Source: Phycisphaeraceae bacterium
GTDB lineage: Bacteria > Planctomycetota > Phycisphaerae > Phycisphaerales > Phycisphaeraceae
Assembly (NCBI GenBank): GCA_003552605.1
Contig: PUNN01000493.1
Span: forward strand, 1-5,463
Length of the DNA stretch: 5,463 bases
Direction: 5' to 3'
In this document: positions 1-4,355 of the stretch, in pieces
How positions within the stretch are numbered: position 1 is the stretch's first letter
Layout of the letters: every line of letters starts with the position of its first letter
Notes under the pieces: model-generated
The model's input: the letters and a program-made list of their open reading frames with translations, nothing else
What the model was told of the DNA's origin: nothing
Database searches by the model: none
Made by a program: the position numbers and the translations under genes

Positions 1-141
1 ACCAAATGTATTGAAAATAATAGGCTGAGCAGCTATTCCCAGTGAAAGCTGGTAGAAAAATACCAGTCCGTTTAGAATGATCAGGCCAATAGTAGCTATA
101 GTAGAACCGTGATAGGTTATGGTATCGCGCAGAGGAAACAT
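1..141 (-). CDS. Rhomboid-family intramembrane serine protease, N-terminal part only
   Basis: The reverse strand reads an ATG at 141-139 followed by 47 uninterrupted codons to the window edge. The peptide opens MFPLRDTI, continues with a hydrophobic stretch at about residues 14-31 (containing IGLIILNGLVFF), and then YQLSLG. This matches the usual start of bacterial rhomboid proteases: M-[IF]-P-L-[RK]-D, a short polar link, then a first membrane helix with LNxLVFxYxL. Rhomboids cleave membrane-tethered substrates within the bilayer using a Ser-His dyad. Those residues (GxSG and a later His) would lie beyond the left edge, so activity cannot be judged. A possible ribosome binding site (AAGGCGG, 160-154) lies 12 bases before the ATG, rather far. 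An extended -10 promoter sits about 50 bases upstream. The gene is transcribed divergently from the oxidoreductase at 446. The family call rests only on the N-terminus. Confidence 0.78.
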   Translation of the reverse strand, partial: MFPLRDTITYHGSTIATIGLIILNGLVFFYQLSLGIAAQPIIFNTFG

Positions 142-190
142 TTAAGAAGTAATCCGCCTTTCTGCCAGCTGCAATAGCCGCATGCCTAAC

Positions 191-219
191 ATTATAACAT
201 ATTCGGATAGATTGATTAA
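191..219 (-). promoter_or_regulatory. Probable sigma-A promoter of the rhomboid gene (extended -10)
   Basis: On the reverse strand a perfect TATAAT (196-191) is preceded by TG at 199-198 with one intervening base, the extended -10 pattern TGNTATAAT. A weak -35, TTAATC (219-214), lies 17 bases upstream. Transcription would start near 184, giving a leader of about 43 bases before the ATG at 141. The -35 hexamer lies inside one copy of an 11-bp direct repeat (209-219), so a factor bound there could block or aid this promoter. Identified by motif only. Confidence 0.6.
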
Positions 220-300
220 GTTAAATAGTAAGTCTGCGGAAAATAGTAGGGTCATGGGTTTTTTCAATTAAATTGCAATTTTTCCCTTTTTAAAAAAGGA

Positions 301-329
301 TTAACCTTAAAGACCTTGAATAATATAAA
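301..329 (+). promoter_or_regulatory. Candidate promoter of the saccharopine dehydrogenase-like gene
   Basis: TTAACC (301-306, 4 of 6 matches to TTGACA) and TATAAA (324-329, 5 of 6 matches to TATAAT) are separated by 17 bases. Transcription would begin near 336, leaving a leader of about 110 bases. The region is AT-rich, so chance matches are likely. It remains the best-spaced pair I found upstream of the gene at 446. The palindromes at 270-281 and 285-299 lie just upstream of the -35 box, where an activator or repressor could bind. Confidence 0.4.
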
Positions 330-430
330 TAATTTCAAAAAAATAAACAAGCCAGGGCATAGAGGCAGAGATTGATTAAAGTTCGTTAAGGGGAAACGGA
401 GCGGAACTCAAAGTTTTAAAACAGTTAACC

Positions 431-437
431 AGGGGGG
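431..437 (+). promoter_or_regulatory. Ribosome binding site fixing the start at 446
   Basis: AGGGGGG lies 8 bases upstream of the ATG at 446. It is strongly complementary to the 16S rRNA 3' end and supports this ATG as the start, in line with the Rossmann beta strand beginning at residue 2. Confidence 0.8.
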
Positions 438-445
438 AAATTAAT

Positions 446-1552
446 ATGAGAATTGTTGTACTTGGCGGGGCAGGCGATATGGGAGCAGAAACAGTGCGTG
501 ACCTGATCCATTACTCTAAAGCAACCGATATAGTGATAGCAGACAAGAATGTGCGTGCTGCCGAGAGGCTGATAGAAAGCATGGAGACTCACAATAAGGT
601 GAGGATTAGAGAGATCGATGCTACTTCACATGATGACCTGGTCAGGGTCATGCACGGCAGCTCAGCCGTGGCAGGAGCACTGGGACCTTTTTACCGCTTT
701 GAACGGCCAATCATTGAAGCGGCAATTGAAGCCGGAGTAAATTATGTTAGCATCTGTGACGACCATGATGCAGTCGAGGCTGCCCTGGAACTGGATGAGG
801 AAGCGCGGCAGAAAGGTCGGCGCATCCTGACCGGGATGGGCTGGACACCGGGGTTGAGCAACCTGCTCGCCCGCCGGGCTTACGAGGAGCTTGATGAGGT
901 TAAAGCTATCAATATTTACTGGTCGGCCAGTGCAGCCGATTCGGAAGGTCTGGCAGTCATTCTACATACTATGCATATTTTTACCGGTAAAGTGACATCC
1001 TTTCAAGATGGCCATTTTATTAGCATCAAAGCCGGATCGGGCAAAGAGCTGGTTGAATTTCCTCCGCCCATGGAATTGGTCAACACTTTCCACCTTGGTC
1101 ACCCTGAGCCTGTTACCATTCCCCGTTATTTTAAGGGAGTTGAAGAAGTGACCCTGAAAGGGGGACTGGCTGAAAACTATTTGAACTTCCTGTCCAGGCT
1201 TGTATCAGCCCTGGGGTTAACCCAGGTTCAATTCACCAAGCATCTTACCGGGCATATTTTAAAAGCAGCCCTGCCGATCTTGCCGAAGAAAAAGAATCGC
1301 AACGCCTCGGCAATCAGGGTTGATGTTAAGGGCAAGCGTGGTGGAGTTGATGTCAATTTATCTTATGCTGTAACTGATAAAATGCGCCGCCTGACCGGCC
1401 TGCCCCTGAGTATTGGGGCGATGATGATGGCAAACAATAAAATTAACCGTTTCGGGGTATTCGGCCCGGAAGCAGATAATGCTATTGACAGCAAGGAATT
1501 CCTGAAAGAGCTGCAGATCAGGGATATCAAAGTGGGACAACGGGAAATTTAA
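446..1552 (+). CDS. Saccharopine dehydrogenase-like NAD(P)-dependent oxidoreductase, substrate unknown
   Basis: The 368-residue soluble protein begins with a Rossmann fold: beta strand RIVVLG, glycine loop GGAGDMG (residues 7-13), and an acidic residue D33 ending the second strand (VIADKN), which usually favours NAD(H) over NADP(H). A later signature, GMGWTPGLSNLLA (130-142), is characteristic of the saccharopine dehydrogenase/reductase-like superfamily, whose members act on amino-acid or polyamine imine adducts (saccharopine, carboxynorspermidine, homospermidine). The C-terminal part (about 150-330) should be the mixed alpha/beta substrate and dimerisation domain. The ending FGVFGPEA...FLKELQIRDI is also family-like. 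The length fits the single-domain members. No signal peptide or membrane segment is visible. The gene stands alone, with its own promoter region and a terminator, so neighbours give no clue to substrate. I cannot separate a lysine-pathway, polyamine or uncharacterised role. Family call firm; function open. Confidence 0.85.
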   Translation: MRIVVLGGAGDMGAETVRDLIHYSKATDIVIADKNVRAAERLIESMETHNKVRIREIDATSHDDLVRVMHGSSAVAGALGPFYRFERPIIEAAIEAGVNYVSICDDHDAVEAALELDEEARQKGRRILTGMGWTPGLSNLLARRAYEELDEVKAINIYWSASAADSEGLAVILHTMHIFTGKVTSFQDGHFISIKAGSGKELVEFPPPMELVNTFHLGHPEPVTIPRYFKGVEEVTLKGGLAENYLNFLSRLVSALGLTQVQFTKHLTGHILKAALPILPKKKNRNASAIRVDVKGKRGGVDVNLSYAVTDKMRRLTGLPLSIGAMMMANNKINRFGVFGPEADNAIDSKEFLKELQIRDIKVGQREI

Positions 1553-1596
1553 AGACAATAAGTTAATATTAACCAGGATACTTTTTTCACTTAATA

Positions 1597-1631
1597 AAAG
1601 GCCCGGCGGGGTTTAATCCGGCCGGGCCTTT
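1597..1631. terminator. Rho-independent terminator, probably bidirectional
   Basis: An 11-bp perfect stem, AAAGGCCCGGC (1597-1607) with GCCGGGCCTTT (1621-1631), encloses a 13-base loop. On the plus strand it is followed by TTTATTGTTTTG-type T-rich sequence. On the minus strand the right side reads CCTTTTATTAAG. It lies between the convergent ends of the saccharopine dehydrogenase-like gene (stop at 1552) and fdhA (stop at 1680), so it can end both transcripts. Confidence 0.85.
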
Positions 1632-1644
1632 ATTGTTTTGGCGA

Positions 1645-1685
1645 AAATAAGTAGAATTTGTCTCTGACACCTTTTCTACTTATTT
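1645..1685 (-). repeat. Compound inverted repeat spanning the fdhA stop codon
   Basis: AAATAAGTAGAA (1645-1656) and TTCTACTTATTT (1674-1685) are perfect 12-bp inverted repeats 17 bases apart. Within the spacer, TGTC (1659-1662) and GACA (1666-1669) form a second short stem around a 3-base loop. In the fdhA mRNA the 5' arm holds the last sense codon AAA and the TAA stop (1682-1680), and the 3' arm ends in TTATTTT. The structure could protect the mRNA 3' end, act as a weak first terminator before the GC-rich one, or be a small palindromic (REP-like) element that supplied the stop codon. The sequence shows the symmetry; the role is inferred. Confidence 0.7.
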
Positions 1686-4355
1686 GGCTTTTTCGATGCG
1701 GATGGCGCAAACCTTGGTTTCGGGGGTTTTAGCCACCGGGTCGAGGGCGGAGCTGGTCAGCAGGTTGGTCGGGCACTCGGCATAGTGGAAACTGAGCGAG
1801 GCCACGCCGGGCTGGCTGCGCCGGGTAATCTCTGCTTTTACTTTCAGCATGCCGCGCCGCGAATTAACTTCAACCAGGTCACCGTCTTCAATCCCGAGTT
1901 TTTCTGCATCGACGGGGTTAATCCTGATTCGCTCTCCGCCGCTTATTTCATCTAAGCCATCGGAGTAACGGGTCATGGTGCTGTGGAACTGGTACAGAGA
2001 ACGCTCGGTAGTCAGGGTGAGCGGAAAGTCGAAGTCACAGCAGTCTTCCGAGGGCCGGTAGCTAAGGGGCATCAGCTTGCCTTTACCCTAAGGTGTGTTG
2101 AATTTTTCGGTATGGAGGATCGGAGTTCCGGGGTGATCCTCTGCCGGGCAGGGCCACTGGATTCCTTCTTCCTCGATCCGTTCGTAGGAAATACCGGCAT
2201 AACTCGGTGTGAGGGTTCTCATTTCATTAAAGACATCCTCGGCACTGTTGTAGGCAAATCCTTCGGCGCCCATTTCATTGGCAATGGAACTGACAATCAG
2301 CCAGTCCGGCCTTGCCTCGCCGACCGGTTCGACTACTTTGCGCACCCGCTGAACGCGGCGCTCGGTGTTAACAAAGGTGCCGTTTTTTTCTGCAAAGCTG
2401 GCAGCCGGCAGAACCACGTCCGCTTTTTCGGCTGTTTCGTTCAGGAAAATGTCCTGAACCACGAAGAACTCGAGCTTATCCATCGCTTCGATGGAATGGG
2501 CGGCGTTCGCCTCGGTCAGGACCGGGTTTTCACCGATCAGGTAGAGGGCCTTGATATCACCATTGTAGGCGGCATCAAAAATCTCGGTGTGGGTCAGCCC
2601 CGGTTTACCGCTTAAAGATGCTCCCCAGGCCTGCTCAAACTTCTTACGGGCGACCTCGTCTTCAACTTTCTGGTAGCCGGTAAAAACGTTTGGCAGGGAA
2701 CCCATATCGCAGGCGCCCTGGACGTTGTTCTGACCGCGCAGAGGGTTAACCCCGGCGGAAGTTTTGCCCAGGTTGCCGGTAATTAGGGCCAGATTACTGA
2801 TGGCCAGCACGTTGTCTGTGCCGTGAGAGTGCTGGGTTATACCCATGCAGTAGAGAATTGAGGCAGGATTGTTTTCAGCATACATCCGTGCCGCCTCTAC
2901 AACTTTTTCCCAGGGGACGCCGGTTGTATCGCTGACAAATTCCGGGTCGAATTCTTCCAGTGACTGCTTGAATTTATCGAAGTTCTCACAGCGCTCCTCG
3001 ATATATTTATCGTCATGCAGACCTTCCTCGATAATTACACGGGCCATGCCCATCAGCAGGGCCACGTCACTACCCGGCTTGATCTGCAGGAAGATATCGG
3101 CAAACTGAACCAGGGGCACTTCCTGCGGGTTGGCAACAATCAACTTGCTGCCCTGGCGCACTGCTCTTTTTACCTGGTAACCGATGATCGGGTGTGCCTC
3201 GGTGGTGCTGGTTCCGATCGCCATGATACAGGCTGCATCTCCGATTTCAGCGATAGAGTTGGTCATCGCTCCGCTGCCCAGTGTTGTGGCCAGACCGGCC
3301 ACGGTGGGAGCGTGTCAGAGACGGGCGCAGTGATCGATGTTATTTGTACCCATCACCGCGCGGGTAAATTTTTGGATGGCATAGTTATCTTCAACGGTAC
3401 ACTTGGCCGAAGCAATGGTGGCAAACTGGCCGTCTTTGTACTGGCCAAACTTCTCGGCAATAAGCGAGATGGCTTCTTCCCAGCTGGCTTCCACCAGTTC
3501 GCCATCCTTGCGGATTAGCGGGGTGGTCAGGCGGTCCGGGGAGCTGACAAATCCAAGACCGAAGCGGCCTTTGACACAGAGGCTGCCGCCGCTGGCAGGA
3601 CTGTCTGGAACAGCAATTGATGAAACCACTTTACCGCCCCTGGCCCCGACTGAAACACCACAACCGCAGCCGCAGAAAGGACAGATCGTGTCGATTTCAT
3701 AGGTTGGCTCAATCGCATGGCGGGGAACTAAAGCCCCGACAGGACAGCGGGTGACACATTCTCCGCAGGTAACGCAGGTTGACTCGGCAATCGGCTTATC
3801 TCCGAGCACCCCAATCCTGGTTTCGATTCCGCGGAAGGTGAAATCAATACACTCATCACCCTGGATCTCCTCACAGGTGCGCACACATATTCCGCAAAGC
3901 ACGCATTTGTTCAGGTCACGCAGGTAATAGACGTTGGAATCGTCGAGGGGGATATCCAGCTCGGGCTGCCGCATGGCATTGATCCTGTCTTCATCTATGC
4001 CAACATAGCGGGTAAGCTCCTGCAGCTGGCATTTGCTGTTTTTGGCACAGTTCTGGCAATCGTAGTCATGATGCAGCACCAGCAGTTCCATGTTCACTTT
4101 ACGGACCTGGTCAAGCTCTTCGCTGGAAGTGTGAACTACCATCCCCTCTTCCACCGGGGTCATACAGGAAACTGTCGGACGGCGCCCTTCAATTTCCACC
4201 AGGCAGACCCGGCAGATCCCGACGGAAGTCAGATCTTCGTGATCACAAAGATGGGGAATATAGATATCGTTGGCCAGGGCTGCCCGCAGAATTGAGGTTC
4301 CTTCCACAGCCTGGATTTCCCGGCCATCTATGGTTAAACTAACTAGCTCTGACAT
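1680..4355 (-). CDS. fdhA: Formate dehydrogenase catalytic subunit, NuoG-like, selenocysteine-containing, with an in-frame amber codon
   Basis: The frame spans 892 codons including the TAA stop, a full-length FdhA, if TGA at codon 347 is selenocysteine and TAG at codon 756 is passed. It catalyses formate/CO2 interconversion in the cytoplasm. Domains: a [2Fe-2S] ferredoxin (C37, C48, C51, C64); a His-Cys [4Fe-4S] site (H96, C100, C103, C109); two [4Fe-4S] sites (C151-C154-C157-C161 and C194-C197-C200-C204); the Mo-site cluster (C225, C228, C232, C260); the catalytic region DHCARL-Sec-HAPTVAG (341-354); the conserved RGQNNVQGACDMG (540-552); and the molybdopterin dinucleotide-binding domain from about residue 775 (LTTERSLYQFH, then STMTR). 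The start at 4355 is chosen because AGGAGG (4368-4363) lies 7 bases before it. ATGs at 4373 and 4361 sit before or too close to that site. The start overlaps the end of the nuoF-like gene by 13 bases, implying translational coupling. The amber codon splits off the last 135 codons, with no drift in frame or homology. FdhA identity is firm; integrity depends on the amber codon. Confidence 0.92.
2080..2084 (-). promoter_or_regulatory. Possible internal ribosome binding site for the fdhA C-terminal segment
   Basis: AAAGG (2084-2080) lies 7 bases before an in-frame ATG (2072-2070), which itself is 15 bases after the amber codon. Ribosomes stopping at TAG could re-initiate here and make a separate 130-residue molybdopterin-binding fragment. 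The bases also encode the ordinary GKGK stretch, so the match may be accidental. Confidence 0.3.
2088..2090 (-). other. In-frame TAG (amber) codon within fdhA, codon 756
   Basis: On the reverse strand the frame reads HTEKFNTP, then TAG, then GKGKLMPLSYRP. Both flanks are normal FdhA sequence, and the codons before and after are in the same frame (TAG at 2090-2088, ATG at 2072-2070, exactly six codons apart). The site is a linker just before the molybdopterin dinucleotide-binding domain. Termination here would give a 755-residue protein lacking that domain. Possible explanations are readthrough (pyrrolysine or suppressor tRNA), re-initiation at the ATG at 2072, a nonsense mutation such as CAG to TAG, or a sequence error. 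Confidence 0.9.
3267..3314 (-). promoter_or_regulatory. SECIS element directing selenocysteine insertion in fdhA
   Basis: Directly after the TGA codon the reverse strand forms a hairpin: stem GTGGCC (3302-3297) with GGCCAC (3291-3286) closing a GGTCT loop (3296-3292). The GGUCU apical loop, beginning at base 22 counted from the U of UGA, matches my memory of the E. coli fdhF SECIS in both sequence and spacing, where it is the SelB contact. An outer helix, CGCTCC (3312-3307) with GGAGCG (3272-3267), can close the structure. It therefore sits wholly within the reading frame, as bacterial SECIS elements do. Confidence 0.92.
3315..3317 (-). other. Selenocysteine codon TGA (Sec347 of FdhA)
   Basis: TGA on the reverse strand is flanked by DHCARL and HAPTVAGL, the active-site context of formate dehydrogenases in which Sec (or Cys) ligates the Mo/W centre and is followed by the catalytic His (here H348). 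With the SECIS hairpin directly downstream, decoding as selenocysteine is the natural reading. The host should carry selA, selB, selC and selD. Confidence 0.95.

Larger units (their letters stand above)
142..445. other. AT-rich divergent intergenic region
   Basis: This 304-base gap separates two divergently transcribed genes and shows no credible reading frame. It is much more AT-rich than the flanking genes. It holds the extended -10 promoter for the leftward gene (191-219), a candidate promoter for the rightward gene (301-329), a 12-bp perfect palindrome AAATTGCAATTT (270-281), a near-palindrome of CCTTTTT and AAAAAAGG (285-299), and two copies of AGATTGATTAA (209-219 and 369-379). The last 110 bases would form a long leader of the rightward mRNA. 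I saw no strong hairpin with a U-tract there, nor a riboswitch core I recognise. Confidence 0.6.

Noticed and set aside
425..1577. TTAACCAGG occurring before the gene at 446 and again after its stop (1569-1577)
   Set aside because: A 9-base repeat in a window of this size is expected by chance, and the first copy overlaps the ribosome binding site region.
2070..2100. A frameshift as the cause of the fdhA C-terminal split
   Set aside because: Codon arithmetic shows both sides in the same frame, with exactly six codons from TAG to the ATG at 2072. Only the stop codon separates them.
1983..2615. 210-codon plus-strand reading frame
   Set aside because: It lies antisense to fdhA, has no recognisable motif and no ribosome binding site, and spans the amber junction of the real gene. 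It is a shadow.
2088..3302. A separate molybdopterin oxidoreductase gene starting at the GTG at 3302
   Set aside because: It is the continuation of FdhA through the selenocysteine codon. There is no ribosome binding site before 3302, and the SECIS hairpin occupies that position.
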